Below are positions 9,481 to 18,870 of a stretch of DNA of 64,000 nt, one piece after another (position 1 is the stretch's first letter; every line of letters starts with the position of its first letter). The DNA lies in NCBI RefSeq assembly GCF_043290135.1, contig NC_134710.1, forward strand, positions 203,878,192 to 203,942,191. Direction: 5' to 3'. A program made the position numbers and the translations under genes. The notes below the pieces were generated by a model. It was not told the origin of the DNA and ran no database searches. It saw nothing but the letters and a program-made list of their open reading frames with translations. This stretch comes from Rhipicephalus microplus. Its lineage: Eukaryota > Arthropoda > Arachnida > Ixodida > Ixodidae.

Positions 9481-12117
9481 GCTGTCCCTGCCATTTTTAA
9501 CGTACGATCACGTGAAAAAATATATAAAACTACAGTACTTCTTACATACTGCAATATTACAAAAGAAACAAATGCAGGCGTAGAACCTAATGGCGGAATT
9601 TCTAGACGTGCACATATGACACATTCATTGCAGCAGTATTATGGTGCTGCGAACACCTTTCGTGATTACTTTGAATTATTAAGTGATCCAAACCAAACTT
9701 ATTATTGTAACGAGGAACAATAATCTTAGAATGCATTATCGAACTCGCACCACACAGACAACGCTCAGCAATACTTAGAAGGCTCCCATGCGACCAATAA
9801 TTTTTTTTCTACGGAATACTCTAGAAACTCACGTTTTAATTGTAAGAAATTAACAAAAAACGTTTTAGGATATATATAGGATGGCCGCCAAGATTGCCTG
9901 TATGTTTGGCGTAGACTGACCGAGTCGTCGGAGCACCTCTTTGTAGCAAGTCTAGCTTCTATTTTCAGCTCTCGTGTTACTGATACAAGAAGCACTGACG
10001 CGCCACATTTGCGTGAATGTTCGACTGTGTTTCCATTCCGGTATGCCGTGTATGGTTCTTTCACAAGCCCTGCTGATGCAATCGATCTTTTTTTGCGTAA
10101 AATTTCTTACATATTACGTAAAATCATCTGTGTGCATCTGTAACCAGCTGGTGGTGTGAAAATAAATTCCGGTGCTCAAAAGGGTCTTTGTCTTACGCGA
10201 GATGAAAAATTGCGCAGTGGTCAGTTGCACAGACGGTGTCTATGCTTGTACGTGCCAATCGCATGCATATGGGCTTCCCGCGAACACCCAGGGCGCTGGC
10301 CGAGCTCAAAAAGCCCCCAAGATTAGCGGCTTCTACGTAGCTTCCGCGCTAATTTCTCGCCGTGGTTCTTTAAAAAATGGCATAGCTGCGATCACCGACC
10401 AGACTCGCTGCAAGCGGAATGCGTAGGACGTCCCTCTAATCAGGCTTGATCAATGCGCACAGCATGATGCCATCTCAGATACGAGCTTTGCCGATGAGCT
10501 ACCCCTCGTATTCTCAGACGTCTGTTCTTTGCTTTTTTTATTGGCCTTGTCTCCCGCCTGCGAGAAAGTATTGGAAAGCGTGACTCCTTTTCAAGCACCG
10601 CTACCCGGATCGTATTGCAAGGGCGCTGTCCTTGTCTTTTTTTTTTGGCGCCAAGGGAAGTGCCATGAGGCTGCGGTTCAACCCCAGCTGATTGGATTTC
10701 GATTGAAATTTCTTCAGCGCTAAAAGATACAAACAAATGGGGCTCGGGGTGTTCTTTTTTTTTCTTCCTAGAAGCGTACCGATCTATTATTGGTGCGTTT
10801 GGCTTAAGCAACGAAAAACGTTTCTACCTTCTACGTTTCTTTTTCTTTTCCAATATGATGTAGTGGGAGAAGCGCCTACCCTTATACCGAAGTTTCTTTT
10901 TTTGCAACCGGTCACTCAATATATTGTATATTTTAGATTAACAAGCTGTCTTCTTTTCTATTTGCAATTGGCGGCTCGTGTGTATCTCTTCTTTCCTTCA
11001 ATTCCATGAATTCGTTGTGAACTGGGCCGATAATCAAAGCAAATAAATGGTCAATATTCCTGCATGAATTCATGTTTTGTTCTACATAAAAGTCTCCTGG
11101 CTGTGTTCATTTATGCCGGCAAAAATAAAACAAGCCCACAAGATAGCTGGGAGTCTTCCTGAGAATGTTTCATTAGGAAGAAGCTGAACAAGTTGTTTTC
11201 TTTGATTTTCTTACTACTGAATCTTGTTCAGGGGGGCTCATTATTTTTTACTGTGCATTAGGTTTCACCGTTCATTGTGAATAATAAATTTCTTGTTTAA
11301 TCTGCCTTGTTAATCCGATCTTGAGACGGCACGCAATGCTGAACGTGTCAAGAGAGGCACGTGCGTAAAATATATTGTATGTTTATTCAATGAAAGTATG
11401 TTATTTTATACCTCCATTGATACGACCATGCATAATAGATCACTAATAGAAGTGGCCCTGTTTTTTTTCAATAATGCATAGGAGGGACGATCTTCGACCA
11501 TCTTCGATACATTCGTTCAAAGCTTGCGGATGATAATGTCGCGGAAGAGTGAAAAATGCAAACGAAGTGGGAACGCATGCGGAAAGAGCAACTGGAGAAA
11601 TAGATGTCTATTATTCGTAATGAATTCAAAAAGGAAAGTAGTATGAGAACAATCCTTGCGAGTGGCAAATCTAAAAGCACGTATCAGCTCGCACTTCATT
11701 TTCACATGTCACTCGTCGCAACTTAAAGCATTTTGAGAAGCTCACAACATCCTTGCCTTAGCTGGCGGATCATATGAGCTAGGAATAATCAGGAAGAAAA
11801 GAAAAAAATTTTTCTTGCTGATGTAGGAGCTGAAACATGACACTAAGTATATTTTTATGCTTTCCCTTGCATTAAAAATGAAGCCTATACACAGGTTTAT
11901 TTTTTCTTTGTTGCCCAACACCTAAGTGCGGCGCTCAGAAATCGGAACTTAGAAGTTTCTCCACAGAGGGCCGGAAGACAAGCTGAGAAAGCACTTTAAT
12001 TTTTTACAGCGAGAACTGTCATGATATGAATTTTCGGGTCACGCGCAGTTCTTGTCCAACGCTGCCACTGCCTTAACACATCACGAGAAATTAGAAAAAA
12101 AAAAAACCTTGCACCCA
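9481..12117. other. Unassigned stretch, no supported gene
   Basis: AT-rich with several T-runs (10630, 10750, 10850) and no match I recognise. A frame at 10172-10426 starts near MKNCAVVSCTDG and is the only stretch with a faint domain look (see findings). 11000-12117 holds nothing beyond short homopolymers, ending in a poly(A) run at about 12095-12107. Confidence 0.4.
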
Positions 12118-12340
12118 TGATACAGTGGCGCATGAACCTGGGTGCGTTGAGTGCCAGCTTAATATTTTACCACTTAGTTACACCGGTGCTTGTAACTTGT
12201 TGTCAAACATGCCTTAGGCAGGCATGACCTAGCAAGAATGGCACAGTGGGACTCGAAAACGGATCCGGTGGGTACCAGCCCAGTATTCTACCACTGAGCT
12301 CCACCGGCGCTCTGACTTGTCAAACTTGCCTTAGGGAGGT
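12118..12340 (-). repeat. Two tandem tRNA-like (SINE head) units
   Basis: On the minus strand, the unit at 12340-12240 reads GGAGCTCAGTGGTAGAAT (A-box-like) and then TTTTCGAGTCCC (B-box-like). The unit at 12225-12118 reads TAACTAAGTGGTAAAAT and then AGGTTCATGCG. Both are preceded by a related CCTTAGGCAGG/CCTTAGGGAGG stretch on +, so the pair arose by duplication and has diverged. They look like Pol III promoter-bearing SINE heads rather than working tRNAs. Confidence 0.6.
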
Positions 12341-13714
12341 TTGTTGTCGGAATGAAATCACGTTAATGCGACTGATAAGGATTTTACTACAGTGAAAAAC
12401 AACTAGTCGTCACACAGTGCGAATAGTGTAACGAGTGGGCCGTCCAATTCTCCAAACCATCATGAAAGCTTGTTCTTGTTCCTCTGTTAACTGTGGCGCA
12501 TACCCACTTCGGCCCTAATTCCTCATCGTCGTCAGCCACTGCGTGGACAATTGGCAAGAAATTCCTACAAGTGTTTAGCAGATATCACGCTTCTCAGAAG
12601 AGTGATGAAAAATAGCATAGCAAATGCCAGCCTACCAGCCAAAAGTTTATTATTTATGTCCAAGTGGGTACCAAGCAAGTGTGCTTGCACTTGAGACCCA
12701 ATGAGTTATTTGTAAAGACTCTGAAAGGCCACTCTTCTTGCTTTCGTTGCGACTATGCTCCGCCTACCACGTAGGCTTGGCGTTTATTTTTTTATTTCGC
12801 CACCGACAATGAGCGAGTTCACTATGGGACACACCAAGTGATAGTCTTGGTTCTGCATTGCGACAAAATCTAACCCGCGCAGCGTCACCCAACGTAAAGC
12901 GGAGAGACATAATAGTATCGGCCGTCATGTATGCCAATTACCACACCGAGAACTGTACATCACCAGAATGTCAGTGGCTGTTTTATTCACATACTTAAGA
13001 CGTCCACTAAACCGGTACTGGAAAGCCCTCAATCTGCGGTGTCTGGTTCCGCCTAAACGCAATATCTCTCGTGTTATACGCAAGCTCTAAAGACTACTCA
13101 CCTACGCGTATTTACATGCAGCGTCATCTTACAGATATTCAATCTGAATAAAGCAGAAAGACCATACAATTTTGGAGGCCTTTTAGGAGTGCTAGCTCAT
13201 CCACATTGTGGATAAGCTTGTCTGTGATGCTTGGGCCAACCCAAGAAAATATTCGAGACGCGTCTGTGTTTGCGTTACTTCGTATTTTGTTATGTATATT
13301 TATGGCTTCAAATCAATATTATTAATGTTCGTTGCAAGTAGACTTTTGAGGCAAAAATGTTGTTAGTGGCTATGTTTTCAAGTGGGGATGTTAGTACGGG
13401 ATGTATATTTTCGAAACATTATTTGTAACGTTATTTGAGCATTCAACGATTTAAAAAACATTGCCTCGTGAAGCCTTCTGAAGATTCTACGATTTGTCTT
13501 CATTATACAACGGTGTTTGTATAAGTGTGGCCAAAACATTATTTTATGAGCTGTGAATATTAACAAAAATTTATGGCGAGTAACTCAAGCTTTACAGCCG
13601 AACTATAACATTTTAAAAGTTCTAATTGCTCCTCTTGACTTTATATTAGACCGATGTTTTTCGTAATTTCTGTGATTGTACCCTGGAGCGGATAAAAGCG
13701 AAATTCCACGAACA
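12341..13714. other. Unassigned stretch, no supported gene
   Basis: No protein or RNA match on either strand. It is moderately AT-rich with scattered short repeats. Confidence 0.4.
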
Positions 13715-14053
13715 AACACACACACACGCGCGCGCGAACACACAAAGTGGCATGAATGGCACAACTCAAGTGGCATGAAGACACTCACACAAACAAAATA
13801 GCATGAACAAACGCAAACACACACAGAGGGGCTTGATAGGCACAAACAAAATGGCATGAATTACCCAAATAAAATATCTTGGCACAAACTCACACAAACA
13901 CACACACACACACAAAGTGGCATGAATAGCTCAAAGAAAATGGCATGAAGACACACACACACACAAATTGGCATTAATGATAAAAACGAAACGGCATGTA
14001 GACACACCCACGCACACGTGCGCACGCGAACACGCTCATACACACACGCACGC
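13715..14053. repeat. Compound CA-rich minisatellite
   Basis: Blocks of (CA)n alternate with a recurring phrase like AAAGTGGCATGAA (near 13745, 13770, 13913, 13945 and as a variant at 13995). Units are about 40-70 bp and irregular. The long cysteine/valine-rich frames over this region are translations of the repeat. Confidence 0.85.
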
Positions 14054-14657
14054 ATTTATTGAGAGATTCATTTGGCATTTACTGGGTAAGTACTGCATGA
14101 ATTTGTTAACAAAGCAGCTCATACTGTCCATTGATGAGGCATGTTTGTTGGGCTTGCAGCCCCCTTTACTTATTAGTTATTTTTCATTATATAAACACAA
14201 CATACTAATTTCTGAATTTCACCTTTTTAGCAACGAGTACCAGAGTTACATGTCACTAGATATTTCTTTAAACAGTGAAAGATCTTCGTGCTTTGTACAA
14301 TGTACACTTGCGCACAATTTTACCATTTTGGTATCGATCTTCTCATTACATAAGAGACCAAACTTGCATCCCCTGGCCAACGTTGTGCACCTGTTACGCA
14401 GATTTTAGGAGCTTGCTCGTTGAGTTTCTTGTGCTCGGGGCAAGTGCCTTGGCGTGTCTGCGAGTACAATGCACTCCCTACACACCCACCGTAACTTTCA
14501 CGAAGTAGGAATGCCGCCACTATGCTACTTCGTTATTCGTCTTCCTGCTAATGAGCGAGGTCCACCACACATCACTACACATCTGCAAGGCATAATGTCC
14601 ACTTTAGGAGCCGCGAAACAGGAGCGGCTTCAAACGGCGGCAGAGATAGAAAAACTT

Positions 14658-14660
<3 letters not shown>
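14054..14660. other. Unassigned stretch before the (TA)n cluster
   Basis: The 146-codon + frame starting in the minisatellite has no recognisable domain and no splice or codon signal I trust. No other feature seen. Confidence 0.35.

Positions 14661-14739
<79 letters not shown>
14661..14739. repeat. (TA)n microsatellite
   Basis: 79 bases of uninterrupted TA dinucleotides; first of the western chain of arrays. Confidence 0.98.
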
Positions 14740-14742
<3 letters not shown>

Positions 14743-14888
14743 GAAGAATAATTTCGGTTGCTGCAAGATTAAAAGTATAAAAGTAGATGCGCATTCACAT
14801 AACAAATTTCACATGTCTTGAAAAAGATGGGGCTCCCGTCGAAACGTCAGCGGAATGCAGAAGCATTACGTGAAAGCGCATTTATTAG

Positions 14889-14889
<1 letters not shown>
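14740..14889 (+). repeat. Short repeat with GAAACGTC motif between (TA)n arrays
   Basis: Around 14817-14880 the sequence reads CTTGAAAAAGATGGGGCTCC and then CGTCGAAACGTCAG. GATGGG/CCCGTC can pair as a 6-bp stem just before GAAAC, as in hammerhead stem II, but CTGATGA is replaced by CTTGAAA. A clear relative lies at 59300-59377, also followed about 40 bases later by (TA)n. I infer a retroelement end that inserts beside TA repeats. Confidence 0.6.

Positions 14890-14922
<33 letters not shown>
14890..14922. repeat. (TA)n microsatellite
   Basis: 33 bases of TA repeat directly left of the palindrome. Confidence 0.97.
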
Positions 14923-14923
<1 letters not shown>

Positions 14924-14926
<3 letters not shown>

Positions 14927-15077
14927 CAGTAGAACCTCCGTGAGCGGTCACAACGTGGTTTATTTCGACGTTTTGGCCTAGAGTCTGGCCTTCATCAGGA
15001 TCCTGATGAAGGCCAGATTCTAGGCCGAAACGTCGAAATAAACCACGTTGTGACCGCTCACGGAGGATCTACTGGAC
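14924..15077. repeat. 154-bp near-perfect palindrome
   Basis: Two 77-bp arms with no spacer are centred between 15000 and 15001 (GGATCC at the centre). By eye there are about 3 mismatched pairs, at the positions giving AGAACC/AGATCC, GTTTTGG/GTTTCGG and TAGAGTC/TAGAATC. The right arm holds an intact hammerhead-like core and the left arm a damaged copy on the opposite strand. (TA)n lies on both sides. Confidence 0.95.
15003..15034 (+). ncRNA. Hammerhead-ribozyme-like core
   Basis: CTGATGA (15003-15009) is followed by GGCC (15011-15014), an 8-base loop, GGCC (15023-15026), GAAA (15027-15030) and CGTC (15031-15034). This is the order CUGAUGA, stem II, GAAA, stem III, GUC. Stem III would be only AC/GU, as reported for the minimal hammerheads in Penelope-like elements, which may act as dimers through the self-complementary ACGU. 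Stem I would need the strand upstream of CTGATGA and the AAATAAACC downstream; I cannot confirm it in one copy. Activity is untested. Confidence 0.55.
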
Positions 15078-15116
15078 TACATGCAACGCTACGGCCACTC
15101 AACCACCATGCCTGCC

Positions 15117-15128
15117 TATATATATATG

Positions 15129-15160
<32 letters not shown>

Positions 15161-15173
15161 TACATATATATAT
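15117..15173. repeat. (TA)n microsatellite with TG/CA interruptions
   Basis: TA repeat interrupted by TGTA and TACA steps. It is the left target of the LTR element that starts at 15174. Confidence 0.95.
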
Positions 15174-15580
15174 TGTCACGGGGTCGTGACGTGGCCGAAG
15201 ACAGGAGACTTCTTGTTGGAATTTAACTGTTTATTTGGGCGAACCTGTGCCCGGTAGACAGAAAGTCCAATTACAGCAGCAGTCTCGCACAGATAGCAGT
15301 CTCAGACTGATAGCGGCGAACGGAGCGTCGGCCTTCGATCAACAACCGACAAGCGGCGAAGCGCGTCGGCATTTATACTCCCGCGGTCGAATGTTCTAGC
15401 GCTATCGCTGGCGGCGGCGTGCGTTCCAGAACAATCTGTACCATTCGCACAGTGGGCGTGATCTTATCGAAATGATCTACTACAGTCCGGAACCCTCTAG
15501 AAAACTGCAGGCGCGGTTTGCGCTGAGAATCGTGTGGTGTTTTGGGACGATAACAAAAACTTGGGAAATGGAACGTGGCA
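15174..15580 (-). repeat. 3' LTR (minus-strand element)
   Basis: 407 bp, TGTCACGGGG...AACGTGGCA on +. On - it has a TATA-like GTATAAATGCCGACG and a CCAAATAAACAG polyadenylation-type signal, the usual U3-R-U5 signals. It differs from the partner LTR at two sites, near 15349 (CCGACA against CTGACA) and near 15386 (CGCGG against CGCCG). Confidence 0.95.
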
Positions 15581-15598
15581 TTGCCCCCCTCTGAAAAA
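15581..15598 (-). promoter_or_regulatory. Polypurine tract for plus-strand priming
   Basis: On - the bases just inside the 3' LTR read TTTTCAGAGGGGGGCAA directly before TGCCACG. A purine run at this place primes second-strand synthesis in LTR elements. The copy at 26386-26405 has the same design (TCAGAGGGGGTGCAA). Confidence 0.8.
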
Positions 15599-15708
15599 GG
15601 CATCGTCTCGATGCTTTAACTAAAGATGAAGGTGCAATAATAATGCAAGAAAGTACAATGAATAAATTACGATACAACAATAATGCAAAAAAACACTGGT
15701 TCAGTTTG

Positions 15709-16818
15709 TTAACGCGCATGAAACGGCTTGAGGCGCGCGACATGGACGACTTCAGGTCGCGATCGGCGTCGTTGAGAGTTCGTAATGCCGTCGGGGACAA
15801 CCTCGTAATCAAGTGGGCCGAGACGTCGAACCACCCTGTACGGTCCGAAGTACCGTCGCAGAAGCTTTTCACTTAGTCCACGTCGGCGTATCGGCGTCCA
15901 CACCCAAACACGTTCACCGGGCTGGTATTCCACGAAGCGTCGTCGAAGGTTGTAACGGTGGCTGTCGGTCGTCTGTTGATTTTTGATACGAAGCCGCGCA
16001 AGTTGTCGGGCTTCTTCGGCGCGATGAAGGTACTCGCTCACATCGAGGTTTTCTTCGTCGGTGACGTTGGGTAACATGGCATCGAGCGTCGTTGCCGGGC
16101 TCCTTCCGTAGACCAATTTGTATGGAGATATCTGCGTCGTCTCCTGCACCGCCGTGTTGTATGCGAAGGTCACATACGAAAGAATGGCATCCCACGTCTT
16201 GTGTTCGACATCGACGTACATTGACAGCATGTCGGCGATCGTCTTGTTAAGCCGCTCGGTGAGGCCGTTGGTCTGTGGGTGGTACGCTGTCGTCCGGCGG
16301 TGGTTTGTTTGGCTGTATGCCAAGATCGCTTGAGTTAAGTCGGCAGTGAATGCCGTTCCTCTGTCGGTGATAAGGACTTCCGGGGCGCCGTGACGTAGGA
16401 CGATATTTTCGACGAAGAACTTAGCTACCTCGGATGCACTGCCTTTTGGCAGGGCTTTTGTCTCGGCGTAGCGGGTGAGATAGTCGGTGGCTACCACGAT
16501 CCACTTGTTTCCGAAAGCCGACGTCGGGAACGGCCCCAATAGGTCCATACCAATCTGCTGAAAAGGTCGGCAAGGTGGATCAATTGGCTGCAGAAGTCCC
16601 GCTGGCCTTGTCGGCGGTGTCTTGCGTCGCTGACAGTCCCGGCATGTCCTCGGTCTTCCGCGGCTTGTCGTGTAGAAGCCCGTACTCCGGTGGTAGCCCT
16701 TGCTGTCGGCGGCTTGTTCGCTGCTCCTGGTTGGCGTCGGTGTCTTCTCCGCGACGTGGGCTGGGTTCACGGCTTGACGGGGGCGTCCGGTACATGAACG
16801 AAGCAGCACCTCCACCAA
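15709..16818 (-). CDS. Integrase of Gypsy pol, catalytic core intact, joined to gag leader
   Basis: The longest credible frame in the window: 369 codons without a stop. Zinc-finger end CxxC is at residues 59-62. The catalytic triad is D92 (MDLLGPF), D152 (TDRGTAF) and E188 (NGLTERLN), with 35 residues between the last two (DDE fold). A basic C-terminal domain ends with EVVHVARLKPFHAR. The enzyme would insert cDNA into the genome. The first 50-odd codons are gag leader read in the wrong frame, and the zinc-binding His pair and all upstream pol are gone, so the frame is a deletion product. No ATG precedes M91. Expression would need fusion or frameshift, so it may well be silent. Confidence 0.85.
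   Translation of the reverse strand: MVEVLLRSCTGRPRQAVNPAHVAEKTPTPTRSSEQAADSKGYHRSTGFYTTSRGRPRTCRDCQRRKTPPTRPAGLLQPIDPPCRPFQQIGMDLLGPFPTSAFGNKWIVVATDYLTRYAETKALPKGSASEVAKFFVENIVLRHGAPEVLITDRGTAFTADLTQAILAYSQTNHRRTTAYHPQTNGLTERLNKTIADMLSMYVDVEHKTWDAILSYVTFAYNTAVQETTQISPYKLVYGRSPATTLDAMLPNVTDEENLDVSEYLHRAEEARQLARLRIKNQQTTDSHRYNLRRRFVEYQPGERVWVWTPIRRRGLSEKLLRRYFGPYRVVRRLGPLDYEVVPDGITNSQRRRSRPEVVHVARLKPFHAR
16650..16795 (-). pseudogene. Gag N-terminal stub of the deleted Gypsy element
   Basis: The first ATG after the 5' LTR on - (16795-16793) opens MYRTPPSSREPSPRRGEDTD, about 45 residues, hydrophilic and Arg/Pro-rich as expected for a Gag start. It then runs into integrase sequence in another frame. 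The junction lies at about 16640-16670. No capsid or zinc knuckle remains. Confidence 0.6.
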
Positions 16819-16819
16819 A

Positions 16820-17224
16820 TGTCACGGGGTCGTGACGTGGCCGAAGACAGGAGACTTCTTGTTGGAATTTAACTGTTTATTTGGGCGAACCTGTGCCCGG
16901 TAGACAGAAAGTCCAATTACAGCAGCAGTCTCGCACAGATAGCAGTCTCAGACTGATAGCGGCGAACGGAGCGTCGGCCTTCGATCAACAACTGACAAGC
17001 GGCGAAGCGCGTCGGCATTTATACTCCCGCCGTCGAATGTTCTAGCGCTATCGCTGGCGGCGGCGTGCGTTCCAGAACAATCTGTACCATTCGCACAGTG
17101 GGCGTGATCTTATCGAAATGATCTACTACAGTCCGGAACCCTCTAGAAAACTGCAGGCGCGGTTTGCGCTGAGAATCGTGTGGTGTTTTGGGACGATAAC
17201 AAAAACTTGGGAAATGGAACGTGG

Positions 17225-17226
<2 letters not shown>
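16820..17226 (-). repeat. 5' LTR (minus-strand element)
   Basis: 407 bp, the partner of 15174-15580. On -, the bases after its end read TTTGGTGGAGGTGCTG. TTTGGTGGA also follows the 5' LTR of the element at 41929-47149, so it is probably part of a shared primer-binding site; I cannot say which tRNA. Confidence 0.95.

Positions 17227-17285
<59 letters not shown>
17227..17285. repeat. (TA)n microsatellite
   Basis: 59 bases of TA repeat immediately after the LTR; right part of the target array. Confidence 0.97.
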
Positions 17286-17286
<1 letters not shown>

Positions 17287-17470
17287 GAAGGTCGTAGGTT
17301 CGATCCCTGCTCACAGTTGGTAATTTTTTCATCCACCTTTCTTTCTTCTTTCTTCTTATTTACATTCCATTGGTTCTAATAACTTCCCCTGTACATTCCT
17401 TGGCAATACTGTCTGTTATATCTCATTAATATTGTGTTAAAACACGGAAAAACGAGCCCTTAGGTATACA
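17286..17470 (+). repeat. 5'-truncated tRNA-related SINE between (TA)n arrays
   Basis: It starts TTCGAAGGTCGTAGGTTCGA, which includes a B-box-like GGTTCGATCCC, followed by T/C-rich body TTTTTTCATCCACCTTTC and a tail with ATTAATATTGTGTTAAAAC. I recall a similar unit as a common tick SINE. The A-box half is missing, apparently replaced by (TA)n. Confidence 0.6.
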
Positions 17471-17478
17471 CTTCTTTC

Positions 17479-17480
<2 letters not shown>

Positions 17481-17537
<57 letters not shown>
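17481..17537. repeat. (TA)n microsatellite
   Basis: 57 bases of TA repeat closing the western chain. Confidence 0.97.
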
Positions 17538-17539
<2 letters not shown>

Positions 17540-17940
17540 GAGTAGGAGGAAAATGGCCCGGTGCGGGCCGCCCCTCAAACAAACTAGGTGGGCTCCTCGT
17601 TACAGTTACAGAAGCCCATTGGCAGCCAACGCGACCCAAGCTCAGTTGACCAGGGCCTTCTGGCAAAAGTACCTGGAATCAGGACCTGTATCTACATTGC
17701 CTTCTCCAACTTTCAACTGGAACATCTAATTTGGGATCCCGTTGCCACACACTTCAGATGTCACAAAACTGTAATCTTCAAAGAAAAAGAAACATCCCAC
17801 AACTTTGAAATCAGTAATGTATTATGTTATTTCGTGCATATGAAAATGTTTTTTTCTTGTGCATAATCCATTGATATATAAATAATAAAACATTGTGTAT
17901 ATAGGTATATTACCCCTATGACAACGTGTCACACCTTGTA
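17538..17940. other. Unassigned stretch
   Basis: No match found. Two overlapping short + frames are present without domain signs. Confidence 0.35.
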
Positions 17941-18742
17941 TAAAATCTATGCCCCAGTGACGTGTGCGAATGACCAAATTGTAATTAATGATTGTCTTGA
18001 TGATTTTCAAACTAGGTGCGATAAATGGGAGATGAAAATAAATTATTCTAAGACAACATATACGCATATAACTACCAAGAAATACGTTTTACCATTTACG
18101 TACAGCATTGGACCTAATTATTTACCGCAGGTGTGTGCATTTAAATATTTGGGAGTGCATATTACGAATGATTTGAAATGGCGTGCACATGTCGATAATG
18201 TATGCGGTGCCTCTTACAGAAAACTGCGTTTCTTGCGTGCTAAGTTACCGAATGCTACGAAAGACGTCAAGCTGCTTGCATATAAAACATTTGTGCGCCC
18301 TGTTTTAGAATATGCTTGTGCTGCCTGGAGCCCCCACCGAAAGGATTTAATAGATAAACTGAAACGAATTCAGAGACTTTCCGCGCGATTTATATGTTCG
18401 AAGTATAAAAGGACTGATTCCGTTACCGAGATGTTAAAAAACTAAGTGGTTTGGAATCTCTAGAAATTAGACGAAAAAAGCAGCGCCTAAAAGTATTTTT
18501 CAGATATTGCATGGTCAAATAAAAATAGATAGAACAATTTACGTACACCCCCCGCATAAGCTCAGCAGCCGGATCAATCATGACGCGGCAGTTCGCCCCT
18601 TCGGTGCTCGCACGGACGTCTTTCGCAAATCTTTTTTCCCTGATGTTATAGAAGCGTGGAACAAACTGCCGCGACATATTGTTGAAAACTCTGACGTTAA
18701 AAAATTTGAATGTGCTCTTGATGTTTACTTTGTCGAGCAATG
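17941..18742 (+). pseudogene. RT thumb and C-terminal region of the CR1/Jockey-like LINE
   Basis: The 175-codon frame to 18445 reads WEMKINYSKTTY, then FKYLGVHITNDLKWRAHV, then FVRPVLEYACAAWSPHRKDL and IQRLSARFICSKY. All are standard post-FADD RT blocks of this LINE group. A stop and frameshift follow at about 18445, then PDVIEAWNKLPRHIVENS completes the protein to 18742. The catalytic core is missing, so it is inactive. Confidence 0.88.
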
Positions 18743-18870
18743 AAATTGCTATTGTGTTATTGTTCAAAGTTGCTGAAAATATCAATGTCTTTATTTACTT
18801 TCCATATCCTATGCTTCCCTCAATGTAATGACCCTCAAGTGAGGGTTGACAGTATGAATAAATAAATAAA
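17941..18870 (+). mobile_element. CR1/Jockey-like LINE, 3' fragment
   Basis: 5'-truncated just after the position of the FADD box, which is typical of aborted target-primed reverse transcription. It holds the RT C-terminal part (next entry) and a 3' UTR ending with CCCTCAAGTGAGGG (18830-18843, a 6-bp stem with AG loop) and a TATGAATAAATAAATAAA tail. A 3' hairpin plus a short tail repeat is the usual RT-recognition layout for such LINEs. Confidence 0.85.

Larger units (their letters stand above)
15174..17226 (-). mobile_element. Young, internally deleted Ty3/Gypsy element
   Basis: Two 407-bp LTRs with TG..CA ends flank only about 1.24 kb. The flanks are both (TA)n, and ATAT on either side is compatible with a 4-bp target duplication but cannot be proven in such sequence. 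The interior on - keeps the leader and the start of gag, then jumps into integrase, so most of gag, protease, RT and RNase H is missing. Two differences in 407 aligned LTR positions imply recent insertion. Movement would have needed proteins from an intact relative. Confidence 0.93.

Noticed and set aside
11468..11705. Overlapping minus frames of 62-70 codons
   Set aside because: Low complexity, AT-rich, and two frames of equal quality overlap.
13603..14408. Long cysteine/valine-rich minus frames and a 146-codon plus frame over the CA-rich region
   Set aside because: They translate a CA minisatellite; no domain or splice support outside it.
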